Positions 57,050 to 64,000 of a stretch of DNA of 64,000 nt are shown here, piece after piece; position 1 is the stretch's first letter; each line of letters starts with the position of its first letter. Under the pieces are notes generated by a model. The model ran no database searches and was not told where the DNA came from. It saw only the letters and a list, made by a program, of their open reading frames with translations. The translations under genes were made by a program, and so were the position numbers. The stretch comes from Methylocella silvestris BL2 (GTDB lineage: Bacteria > Pseudomonadota > Alphaproteobacteria > Rhizobiales > Beijerinckiaceae). The DNA lies in the NCBI RefSeq assembly GCF_000021745.1, contig NC_011666.1:4119001-4183000 (forward strand). The letters run 5' to 3'.

Positions 57050-57162
57050 GTCGGGCGGCTCCGAATTTAAGAGGGCAAGCGAACCGGACAAGACCGGGCT
57101 GACGGGCCGATCGCAAAGAGTTAAGGCGGCCTCGGACCAGCGGCAGGCGTGCGAAGCATCGC

Positions 57163-59934
57163 TCAATAGCGCCGCAGCAGGCGCTCCAGATAATCCATCT
57201 CCTCGCGCGGGCGCGAAAAATCGCCGAGCCGGCGGCGCAGCTCTTCCAGAACGCGCTGCGCCCTCTCGGCGGCGGGAACGCCCATCGGATCATATTTGGC
57301 GCTTGGGTTGAAGGCGCGCTCGCGTCCAGTTGGTCGGCCGAGCGGATCGGTGCCGTCCTGGCCATATTGGCCCTGCTGGCCCGGTCCTTCCTGTCCCTCG
57401 CCTTGTCCTTCCCCCTGCGCCTGGCCTTGGCCTTCGCCCTCGCCTTCGCCCTGCTGGCCCATGGCCTGCGCCAGCTTCTGCGCTCCGTCGCGCAACCCAT
57501 CGAGGGCGCGCCCCTGCGCCTCGACGGCGGAGTCGGAGCCGCGCGCGCCCTGGCCGAGCGCCTTCTTCGCGTCTTGCATGGCTTTTTGCGCGTCGCTGAG
57601 CCCGGGACCGCCCTGGCCCGCCTTTTTCAGCCGCTGCTCCAGATCCTCGAGGCGCTGGCGCAAATCCTCCTGCCGCTTTTCAAGTTCTGCCTGCGATTGG
57701 CCGGCGTCAGACTTCCCGCCCGGCTTCTGATCCGCCTCCTGCTGATCGCCGTCCTCGCCCGGCTGGTCCTGGTTCGGGCCGCCGCCGCTCAAATCCTCCT
57801 CGTCCTGATCGTCGAGCGGGCTGCGCTGGCGCCTTTGCTGGCGCTTGGCCGCCTCGCCCTTCTGATAGGTCTCGTCGCGCAACTGCTGCTGCTCGCGGCT
57901 CATACGATCGAGCTCGTTCAGCGCCCGGCTCATTTCCCGCGATTGCGGATCGCGCTTGCGATGCTGCGCCATCTTCAGATTTTCAAGGATGTTCTGCATC
58001 TGCTCGAGCATTTTCTGGGCTTCGGCGGGATCGCCGTTTTGCGCAAGCTGCTGCATCTTGTCGAGCATCGCCTTCAGCTCTTTTTCGCTGATCGATTTGC
58101 CGGATCCCCGCTGATCGTCGGCGCTCTGATCGGCGTCCTCCTGCTTTTGCTGCTGCTGTTCGGCGAATTCGCGCAGGAATTTGTCCATCGCCGCGCGCAG
58201 ATTGTCGGTAAGGCGCTTGATTTCTTCGGGAGGCGCGTTGCGTTGCAGGGCCTCGCGCAATTGCTGCTGCGCGGCGCGTAGATCGCGCTCGGCTTCCGAA
58301 AGATCGCCCTCTTCAAGCCGCAGCGCCATTTGCCAGAGATAGTCAGCGACATCGACGAGGTCCTTGTCGCTGCTCGCCGCGGCAAGCCGCTCGGAGGCGA
58401 CGCGCAAGCCAAGATAGACGCCGTCGCTGACGTCGAAGGATTCGGGGGCGATCATAAAAGCGTCGAGCGCGGTCGAGACGCGGCCCTTGTCGTCGGGATT
58501 CAGCACGAGATTGCGCCGCTGCTCGACCAGCGCGCGGGCGAGCGGCTTCACGAAGGGCTTTTGCGGCAGGACGATCGTGAAGGCTTCGCTCTTGCCTTCA
58601 TTGCCGCCTTCGTCATGCGCGACGAGCGTCATCTGCACCCGCGCGCCGGCCCAGGGGTTTTCGGAGAGATCGATGGTGGTTTCCGCCTCGCCGGCCTCAT
58701 CGCCGGCGGGAGGCAGCTGCAGCGCGGCCTTCGGCGCCTCGACCAGCGAACGAGAGGAAGTTTTGCCGTCTGGCAGCACGGGGTCGGCGAAGATGGCCTC
58801 GGCGGCGATCGCGCCGTAATCATCCTTGATCTGATATCGCAGCGTCAGGGAGCCGCGCGCATTGGGGCGCGGGACGGCGGCGAGCGCGATCGTCGGCGGC
58901 TTGTCGGGGATGCTCGCGAAATCGAAGGCGCCGACGCCATCGATCGTCAGGCTGGCGTCGCCGCGCAGCACGAGGCGCGTCTCATTATGGGGGGCGGAGC
59001 CTGCGACCTGCTTTGCGGCCGGGGCCGGCGGGTTCTGCCCTTGCGCGCCGGCGTCCTTCGCCTGCGCCTCCTTGGCGTCGTCGCGCGGCGGCTCGGCGAG
59101 CGCGCCGGTCGCGCGATAGGCTGGCTTGCCCGCGGAACTGCGGATGACGATGATCGATCCGACCGGCGCTTCGATCTTGTCGTGGCCGGGGGCGCCCGCG
59201 CGCTGGGTCAGGACGATCGGCGTGCGGCCGGTATAGGGGGGCGGATCGACCCAGGCGTCGATGCGCTGTCCGGCGCCGGCGAGGCCGGCGAAGCGCCAGT
59301 CGAAGGCGGCGGCGACCCGCGCATATTTCTCCGGCCCGGCAATAAAGGCGGCGGCGACCAGCGCGACAAGAACGGCGGCGCGCAGCGCATAGCGGTCGAC
59401 GTCGACGACGCGCGGCGATGGCGAGCCGGTCCGCAGCAGCGCGACCTGCCGCTCGGCGCGGCGCTGGTGCAGCGCCCACAGCGCCGCGGTTTCAGGATCG
59501 CCGTCGGCGTTGCCGAGACGATCGTCGAGGACTGCTGCGGGGCGCTCTTTCAGCCCCGAGACCCGGTCGATCCGCTCCAATGCGTCCCGCCGGGTCGGCA
59601 GGCGCAGCCTGCGCATCGGCCACAGCGCCAGCGCCAGCGCCGCGGCAAAAAGCGCAACGCCCCCGAGGCGCGCCCAATGCGGCGTCTCCAGCCAAAGCCC
59701 CGTGAAGGATAAAGCGAGGAAAGCCCCCGCGACGATCAGCGCCGGCGCCAGAGCGCGCCAGCTGCGCTCGAACAGCAAAAGCGCGCGCCCCTGCCAGACG
59801 AGACGGTCGAGGCGCTGCGCCGGGCGCGCGGCGGCGGCCAACGGTCCTTCGGACGCATCGTTTTTGCCGCCGGGGCGTCCGAAACTCGCCAAAAGCATCT
59901 CCGAAAAGCGGTTCGTCCGCCGCCATGACCGCAT
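57163..59934 (-). CDS. TIGR02302/DUF4175-family membrane protein
   Basis: This 923-residue protein of unknown function is conserved in alphaproteobacteria. It has two N-terminal membrane segments (about 60-105), a third near 185-205, a beta-rich domain (about 220-480), and then a long Gln/Glu/Lys-rich helical part with repeated EQQQQKQE-like sequence. The last 150 residues include a low-complexity stretch of Gly-Gln-Glu repeats (about 850-880), then LGRPTGRERAFNPSAKYDP and a conserved end LERLLRRY. An alternative start is the Met at 59898. LysA lies 91 bp upstream on the same strand. Confidence 0.85.
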   Translation of the reverse strand: MRSWRRTNRFSEMLLASFGRPGGKNDASEGPLAAAARPAQRLDRLVWQGRALLLFERSWRALAPALIVAGAFLALSFTGLWLETPHWARLGGVALFAAALALALWPMRRLRLPTRRDALERIDRVSGLKERPAAVLDDRLGNADGDPETAALWALHQRRAERQVALLRTGSPSPRVVDVDRYALRAAVLVALVAAAFIAGPEKYARVAAAFDWRFAGLAGAGQRIDAWVDPPPYTGRTPIVLTQRAGAPGHDKIEAPVGSIIVIRSSAGKPAYRATGALAEPPRDDAKEAQAKDAGAQGQNPPAPAAKQVAGSAPHNETRLVLRGDASLTIDGVGAFDFASIPDKPPTIALAAVPRPNARGSLTLRYQIKDDYGAIAAEAIFADPVLPDGKTSSRSLVEAPKAALQLPPAGDEAGEAETTIDLSENPWAGARVQMTLVAHDEGGNEGKSEAFTIVLPQKPFVKPLARALVEQRRNLVLNPDDKGRVSTALDAFMIAPESFDVSDGVYLGLRVASERLAAASSDKDLVDVADYLWQMALRLEEGDLSEAERDLRAAQQQLREALQRNAPPEEIKRLTDNLRAAMDKFLREFAEQQQQKQEDADQSADDQRGSGKSISEKELKAMLDKMQQLAQNGDPAEAQKMLEQMQNILENLKMAQHRKRDPQSREMSRALNELDRMSREQQQLRDETYQKGEAAKRQQRRQRSPLDDQDEEDLSGGGPNQDQPGEDGDQQEADQKPGGKSDAGQSQAELEKRQEDLRQRLEDLEQRLKKAGQGGPGLSDAQKAMQDAKKALGQGARGSDSAVEAQGRALDGLRDGAQKLAQAMGQQGEGEGEGQGQAQGEGQGEGQEGPGQQGQYGQDGTDPLGRPTGRERAFNPSAKYDPMGVPAAERAQRVLEELRRRLGDFSRPREEMDYLERLLRRY

Positions 59935-60025
59935 TCCGGTCGATCAACGCGCTCGTCCGGCGCCGCGCGTGCGTCATCAAGCTATCATGTCGGCGCGCCC
60001 GCGCCAGACGCAAGAGTTGGACCCT

Positions 60026-61294
60026 CTACCGCAACCAAGCCGGAAGTTTGTCGAGCCCGATCAATTCATCGTAGGCAGGGCGAGGCCGAACGACGGCATA
60101 GGCTGCGCCATTGACGAGAACTTCGGGAATAAGCAGGCGCGAATTATAGGTCGAGGATTGCGTCGCGCCATAGGCCCCGGCCGACATGATTGCGAGGAGA
60201 TCGCCGGGCTGCGGCGCCGCCATCTTGCGCCCGAGGGCCAGATAATCGCCCGTTTCGCACACCGGCCCGACGACGTCGGCGAGGATCTCCGGCGCGTCCG
60301 CGCGCGGGCGCACCGGCCTTATCTCGTGGTAGGCGTCATAAAGCGTCGGCCGGATCAGGTCGTTCATCGCCGCGTCGACGATGACGAAAGTCTTCGCCTC
60401 GCCGCGCTTGAGATAGAGAACGCGCGTCACCAGAATTCCGGCGTTGCCGACGATGAGCCGGCCGGGCTCGCAGACGATTCGGCACTCGAGCGGGCCAAGG
60501 CGGGCGCGCAAAATGCGGGCGTAGCGGTCCGGATGATAGCTCGCCGGGTCGTCGCCCTCGCGATAGGGAATGCCAAGGCCGCCGCCGACATCGACATGAT
60601 CGATGTCATGGCCGTCGGCGCGCAGCGTCGCGACGAAGCCGGCGGCGAGCTTGAACGAGGCGTCGAACGGTTCGAGATCGGTGATCTGCGAGCCAATATG
60701 CAGATCGACCCCGCTGACCTTTATGTTGGGCAGCCGCCCCGCCTCGGCATAGACCTCGCGTGCGCGGGAAATTGGCACGCCGAATTTATTCTCGGACTTG
60801 CCGGTGGAAATCTTGGCGTGCGTTTTGGCGTCGACGTCCGGATTGACGCGAATGGCGATGCGCGCGGTCGACCCTATCGCGCTCGCGACTTCGGAGAGCG
60901 CGAGGAGTTCGGGCTCTGATTCGACATTGAAGCAGAAGATGCCGGCCTTGAGCGCGAAGGCCATCTCCTGCTTTGTCTTGCCGACGCCGGAAAAGGTAAT
61001 CTGCGAGGCCGGAGCGCCGGCGGCGAGGGCGCGGCGAAGCTCCCCTTCCGAGACGACGTCCATTCCCGCGCCGAGACGGGCGAGGGTGGTCAGCACCGCC
61101 TGGTTGGAATTCGCCTTGACGGCGTAGCAGACCAGCGAATCGATCCCCTCGAGCGCCGATTTGAAGACCCGGTAATGGCGCGAGAGCGTCGCGCTCGAAT
61201 AGCAATAGAAGGGCGTGCCGACGTCGTCCGCGAGCGCGGCGAGATCGACGTTTTCGGCATACAGAACGCCGTTTTCTGACTCGAAATGATGCAT
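60026..61294 (-). CDS. lysA: diaminopimelate decarboxylase
   Basis: The 422-residue PLP enzyme makes lysine from meso-diaminopimelate, the last step of the pathway. The PLP Lys is in VCYAVKANSNQAVL; further blocks are HIGSQITDLEPF, EPGRLIVGNAG, and the substrate-binding Cys in GPVCETGDYLALGR. Length is normal. A small lipoprotein gene lies 15 bp upstream on the same strand, the common lptM-lysA order. Confidence 0.96.
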   Translation of the reverse strand: MHHFESENGVLYAENVDLAALADDVGTPFYCYSSATLSRHYRVFKSALEGIDSLVCYAVKANSNQAVLTTLARLGAGMDVVSEGELRRALAAGAPASQITFSGVGKTKQEMAFALKAGIFCFNVESEPELLALSEVASAIGSTARIAIRVNPDVDAKTHAKISTGKSENKFGVPISRAREVYAEAGRLPNIKVSGVDLHIGSQITDLEPFDASFKLAAGFVATLRADGHDIDHVDVGGGLGIPYREGDDPASYHPDRYARILRARLGPLECRIVCEPGRLIVGNAGILVTRVLYLKRGEAKTFVIVDAAMNDLIRPTLYDAYHEIRPVRPRADAPEILADVVGPVCETGDYLALGRKMAAPQPGDLLAIMSAGAYGATQSSTYNSRLLIPEVLVNGAAYAVVRPRPAYDELIGLDKLPAWLR

Positions 61295-61309
61295 TTCAAC
61301 CGAGAGCCG

Positions 61310-61585
61310 TCAGAGAACCGGGTCGAGCAGGAAGGGACGGGGCGGCTTTTTGGCGGGCCCGCTCGCCTCGGCGGCGGCGGCTCCCTTCGGCGGCGAGATC
61401 GCAGCCGAATCGAGCGGCTCGATCTCATTGTTGCGCGGCAGGCCGGCATAGGGCGCGGCGGGAACGGACGCGTCCGCCGCCGAGCTCTGCGGCGCCTCGG
61501 GCAGGCCGCGCCGTCCGCAACCCGCAAGGCAAAGCCCGAGCGCAAGACAGAGGACGGCGGGAAGAATTTGGCGAGGAAAGGTCAA
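61310..61585 (-). CDS. lptM: small lipoprotein, LptM/YifL-like
   Basis: The 91-residue protein has a lipoprotein signal with the lipobox LAGC (Cys23) followed by GRRGLP, which is the LptM signature (CGxxGxL/P). The remaining part is Ala/Pro-rich and disordered. LptM helps LptD mature in the outer membrane of E. coli. It is encoded directly before lysA, as in most alphaproteobacteria. Confidence 0.85.
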   Translation of the reverse strand: MTFPRQILPAVLCLALGLCLAGCGRRGLPEAPQSSAADASVPAAPYAGLPRNNEIEPLDSAAISPPKGAAAAEASGPAKKPPRPFLLDPVL

Positions 61586-61786
61586 GGGCTCGGCTCCGCC
61601 GGAAGCGCTACACCAAAACCTTTGCGATTGGAACCGAAATGGCGCGGATTGGCGCGGAGCCCGCGCCGGGGTTGCCTAATAAACCCGCATTCGACCAGAT
61701 GCTTAGATGTTACCATGGCTCGCGCGCAACCCGCCGCAACGGTTAGTCCGCAGGGCTTTCCGCCGCCTCCCACGCGGAGAAGTCCA

Positions 61787-62638
61787 TTGAAGCTTCGAGT
61801 CGGCTATGAGTTGATTTATGAATTTCCGCAGGCGACGCCGCTGATCGGGATGCTGAACATTCATCATTCGCGCGTCGCCGATCTCGCCGAGCCGGACCAT
61901 ATCAAGATCACGCCTCCGGTTCGCATCTCCGGCTATCGCGATCTTTTCGGCAATTGGTGCAGCCGGATCGTCGCGCCCGCCGGGACAATGGTCCTGTCGA
62001 CGGACGCGATCGTGTCGGATACGGGGCTTCCCGACGAAATCGTTCCGGACGCGGCCCAGGTCCCGATCGAGCTTCTCCCGGAAGAGGCGATCGTATTTCT
62101 GCTGCCGAGCCGCTTTTGCGATTCGGACCGGCTGCTCGATCTCGCCTGGCAGCTCTTCGGGCAGACCAAGCCGGGTTGGGCGCGCGTGCAGGCGATCTGC
62201 GACTTTACCCATCAGCGCATCCAGTTCGGCTATAATTTCGCGCGGGTGACGCGGACGGCGTCGGAAGCCTATCAGGAAGGGCAGGGCGTCTGCCGCGACT
62301 ACGCCCATCTGGCCGTCGCCTTCTGTCGCGCGCTCAATATTCCGGCGCGCTATTGCACCGGCTATCTCGGCGACGTCGGCATGGAGCCGCCCTATCCGCC
62401 GGGCGATTTCGCGGCCTGGTTCGAGGTCTTTCTCGGCGGCGCCTGGCGCACCTTCGACGCCCGCAATAATGAGCCGCGCATTGGCCGCGTCCTACTGGCG
62501 CGCGGACGCGACGCCGCCGATGTCGCGATCACGACCACCTTCGGGCCGAATGTGCTGAAGGGGTTTCGAGTCTGGACCGACGAGGTTTTGGAAAGCGCCG
62601 AGTCGGGCCTCACGCCGCTTGGAGCGGCCATCGCTTAA
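61787..62638 (+). CDS. transglutaminase-like cysteine peptidase family protein
   Basis: The 283-residue protein has an N-terminal beta domain (KLRVGYELIYEFPQATPLIG) and a transglutaminase core with the catalytic Cys in EGQGVCRDYAHLAVAFCRAL, His in FAAWFEVFLGGAWRTFDARNN (the His is replaced by Phe-Glu at the usual place HAWxEV) and Asp in TFDAR. The start is set at TTG 61787 because GGAGAAG lies 4 bp before it and family members begin with MKLR; an ATG at 61715 would add 24 residues. Such proteins are often encoded near genes for amidoligases, not seen here. Confidence 0.82.
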   Translation: MKLRVGYELIYEFPQATPLIGMLNIHHSRVADLAEPDHIKITPPVRISGYRDLFGNWCSRIVAPAGTMVLSTDAIVSDTGLPDEIVPDAAQVPIELLPEEAIVFLLPSRFCDSDRLLDLAWQLFGQTKPGWARVQAICDFTHQRIQFGYNFARVTRTASEAYQEGQGVCRDYAHLAVAFCRALNIPARYCTGYLGDVGMEPPYPPGDFAAWFEVFLGGAWRTFDARNNEPRIGRVLLARGRDAADVAITTTFGPNVLKGFRVWTDEVLESAESGLTPLGAAIA

Positions 62639-62654
62639 AACTTCACGGCAAAGC

Positions 62655-62692
62655 AAAAAGGCCGAAAAGTCGTCGGACTTTTCGGCCTTTGC
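62655..62692. terminator. bidirectional rho-independent terminator
   Basis: AAAGGCCGAAAAGT (62657-62670) and ACTTTTCGGCCTTT (62677-62690) form a perfect 14-bp stem with loop CGTCGG. It has A residues before and T residues after the stem, so it can end both the transglutaminase transcript (plus) and the ATP synthase F0 transcript (minus), which converge here. Confidence 0.9.
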
Positions 62693-62737
62693 GTTTGGCT
62701 GGGAAGGGCGGAAAAATCCGCCCCGACCCTATGGATC

Positions 62738-63220
62738 TCAGTGAAACAGCGACTTCAGATCGTTGATGCTGCTTGAGACGAGCTGCTCGCCGAACGGCCC
62801 CTTGGCTTCTTCCTTGAGGACCAGCCCGGCGGCCTTTGTTGCAGCGTCGGCGGCGGCGGCGCGCACATCGGCGGTCGCCTGCGCCTCGGCGGCGGCGATT
62901 TTTTCCTGCGCCTGCTTGGTGCGGCGCTCGACGAATTCCGTCAGGCGCGTTGCGGCTTCCTTGGCGAGGCGGTCGGCCTCGGCATGGGCTTGCGCCACGA
63001 CGGCGGCGGCCTCGGCCTCGGCTTCCTGCAGACGTTTGCCGAAAGAGGCGAGGACGGCTTCGGCTTCGGCGCGAAGCCGCTGCGCTTCGGCGAGTTCGCC
63101 CTTGATGCGCTCGCCGCGGCTGTCGAGCGCGCCGGCGATCTTCTTATGCACGCCGAGATAGGCGAAGAGACCGACCAGAAGCAAGAACCCGAAGGCGACG
63201 AAAGTTTCTTCGTTCAGCAT
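62738..63220 (-). CDS. atpF: ATP synthase F0 subunit b
   Basis: The 160-residue peripheral-stalk subunit has one N-terminal membrane helix (FVAFGFLLLVGLFAYLGV) and a long Ala/Glu-rich coiled coil. It is the second of two b-type genes, the usual b copy behind b' in alphaproteobacteria. The ATG at 63220 starts right before the membrane helix; an upstream start would add 42 Arg/Ser/Pro residues. It ends the visible F0 operon and is followed by the bidirectional terminator. Confidence 0.93.
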   Translation of the reverse strand: MLNEETFVAFGFLLLVGLFAYLGVHKKIAGALDSRGERIKGELAEAQRLRAEAEAVLASFGKRLQEAEAEAAAVVAQAHAEADRLAKEAATRLTEFVERRTKQAQEKIAAAEAQATADVRAAAADAATKAAGLVLKEEAKGPFGEQLVSSSINDLKSLFH

Positions 63221-63236
63221 GGACTTAACTCCGCCT

Positions 63237-63788
63237 TCACGCCTTGGACTGGGAAACCGCCGCGGCGACGGCGACGCCGTCTGCGGGACGCCCGGTGAGG
63301 CGCTCGACGATCGCCGAGGCGGCCTCAGCCGCGATCGTCTCGACATTCGCCATGGCTTTGGACTTGGTTTCGACGATCTGCTTTTCGGCGTCCGCCAGCT
63401 TCCCGGCGAGATTGGATTCGAGCGCGTGGCGCTTGGCGTCGTTCTCGGCGTTGATCTTCGCTTGCGCTTCCTGCGCCAGGGCCTGCGCCTTGGCGCGCGC
63501 GGAGGCGATAGTTTTTTCGTGCTCGGCGGCGGCCTGTTCGGACTTTTCGCGCGCGCGATGGGCTTCCTCGAGATCGCTCGTGATCTTGCCCTGGCGCGTG
63601 TTCAGGATGCCTTCCACCCGCGGCAAAGCGATCTTCGAGAGGAGATAATAGAGCAGCCCGAAGCTGATCGCGAGCCAGATCAGGGTCGAGGAGAAATTGG
63701 ACGAATCAAACGGCGGGAAGGCGTGGGCGCCATGGTCAATGTCAGCGGGCTCAACCGTGCCGCTGGTGTGCCCTTCATGTGTCGCCAT
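63237..63788 (-). CDS. atpG: ATP synthase F0 subunit b'
   Basis: The 183-residue b' subunit has a soluble N-terminal extension (MATHEGHTSG), the membrane helix SSTLIWLAISFGLLYYLLSK, and IALPRVEGILNTRQGKI before a long coiled coil. The N-terminal PPFDSSNF sequence is typical of b'. It forms a heterodimer with b in the peripheral stalk. The order c-b'-b is the alphaproteobacterial standard. The ATG at 63788 is chosen because it gives the usual b' start. Confidence 0.93.
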   Translation of the reverse strand: MATHEGHTSGTVEPADIDHGAHAFPPFDSSNFSSTLIWLAISFGLLYYLLSKIALPRVEGILNTRQGKITSDLEEAHRAREKSEQAAAEHEKTIASARAKAQALAQEAQAKINAENDAKRHALESNLAGKLADAEKQIVETKSKAMANVETIAAEAASAIVERLTGRPADGVAVAAAVSQSKA

Positions 63789-63860
63789 CGTCAAATCCTG
63801 CGCGATATTGCAAAAACGAAAAAATGCGCCCGGCGCGAAGACCGGGCGCAACGCTTCGGG

Positions 63861-64000
63861 CTAAAGCACGAAGAGCAGAAGGATCGCCACGAGGAAGGCG
63901 AAAATGCCGAGACCTTCCGCAAGCGCCGCGCCGATGAAGGCGCGACCGAACTGGGCGTCGGAGGCGGTCGGATTGCGCAGGGCGCCCGACAGGAAGTTGC
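63861..64000 (-). CDS. atpE: ATP synthase F0 subunit c (partial, C-terminus only)
   Basis: The last 46 residues of the ring subunit are visible: [17 protein letters not shown], then [19 protein letters not shown] and a hydrophobic end. The essential proton-carrying carboxylate is the Glu in ALAEGLGIF. The N-terminal helix lies outside the window. The b' gene follows after 72 bp. Confidence 0.95.
   Translation of the reverse strand, partial: NFLSGALRNPTASDAQFGRAFIGAALAEGLGIFAFLVAILLLFVL

Overview
The window looks like chromosomal DNA of a GC-rich alphaproteobacterium of the Hyphomicrobiales (Rhizobiales). Supporting signs are paired b and b' F0 ATP synthase genes, a class I lysyl-tRNA synthetase, a TIGR02302-type protein, a three-gene bc1 operon and an ScfR/PccR-type propionyl-CoA regulator. 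The metabolic set (H2 uptake, nitrate assimilation, methylmalonyl-CoA pathway) would suit a Beijerinckiaceae-like C1 or facultative methylotroph, but no C1 gene is present, so the family is a guess. No tRNA, rRNA, CRISPR array, transposase or phage gene was seen. About 60 genes are supported and most gaps are short.

Layout. (1) 1-5528, minus strand: a group 2a (cyanobacterial-type) [NiFe] hydrogenase hupSL, a candidate sigma-54 promoter in front of it, a small zinc-ribbon gene, an NtrC-family activator with a degenerate receiver, and a P1B-5 metal ATPase with a C-terminal hemerythrin domain (Ni/Fe class). (2) 5725-15352, plus strand: nitrate assimilation. NasT (ANTAR antiterminator) and NasS (nitrate sensor) precede a leader with a sigma-54 promoter and an ANTAR-type hairpin, then siroheme methyltransferase, nitrate transporter, nitrate reductase, an unknown 116-residue protein, and NirB/NirD. 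(3) 15390-21941: SDR, FAD oxidase, a [2Fe-2S] ferredoxin plus ferritin-like protein behind a second sigma-54 promoter and a 22-bp RNA hairpin with the same loop as the nitrate leader, etfBA, a TetR regulator and a VOC protein. (4) 22124-31401: pccB-pccA-mutA-mutB divergent from pccR (propionyl-CoA to succinyl-CoA). (5) 31430-41650: a YhiI-RbbA-YhhJ-type exporter, NnrU, GlgX, and a LysR regulator divergent from cidAB. (6) 41661-64000: mostly housekeeping, including lysK, the bc1 complex, trmL, hemF, a phosphopantetheinyl transferase, pyrD, gpmA, alkB, a nitrilase-family amidase, an orphan peptide-binding protein, a cobalamin adenosyltransferase with a HIG1 protein, TIGR02302, lysA, a transglutaminase, and ATP synthase F0 genes that run off the end.

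How the parts fit. Electrons from H2 can enter the quinone/bc1 chain and drive ATP synthase; the P1B-5 pump would balance Ni/Fe near the hydrogenase. Nitrate control appears to have two layers: sigma-54 (nitrogen status) starts transcription and NasS/NasT (nitrate) lets it run past the leader. The ferredoxin leader reuses this arrangement, which suggests that the ferredoxin belongs to the same regulon, possibly as electron donor to the NarB-like nitrate reductase. The cobalamin adenosyltransferase supplies the cofactor for the mutase. The least explained items are the degenerate-receiver hydrogenase regulator and its shared upstream motif, the twin AAAGAA-loop leaders, and the unknown protein between nasA and nirB.
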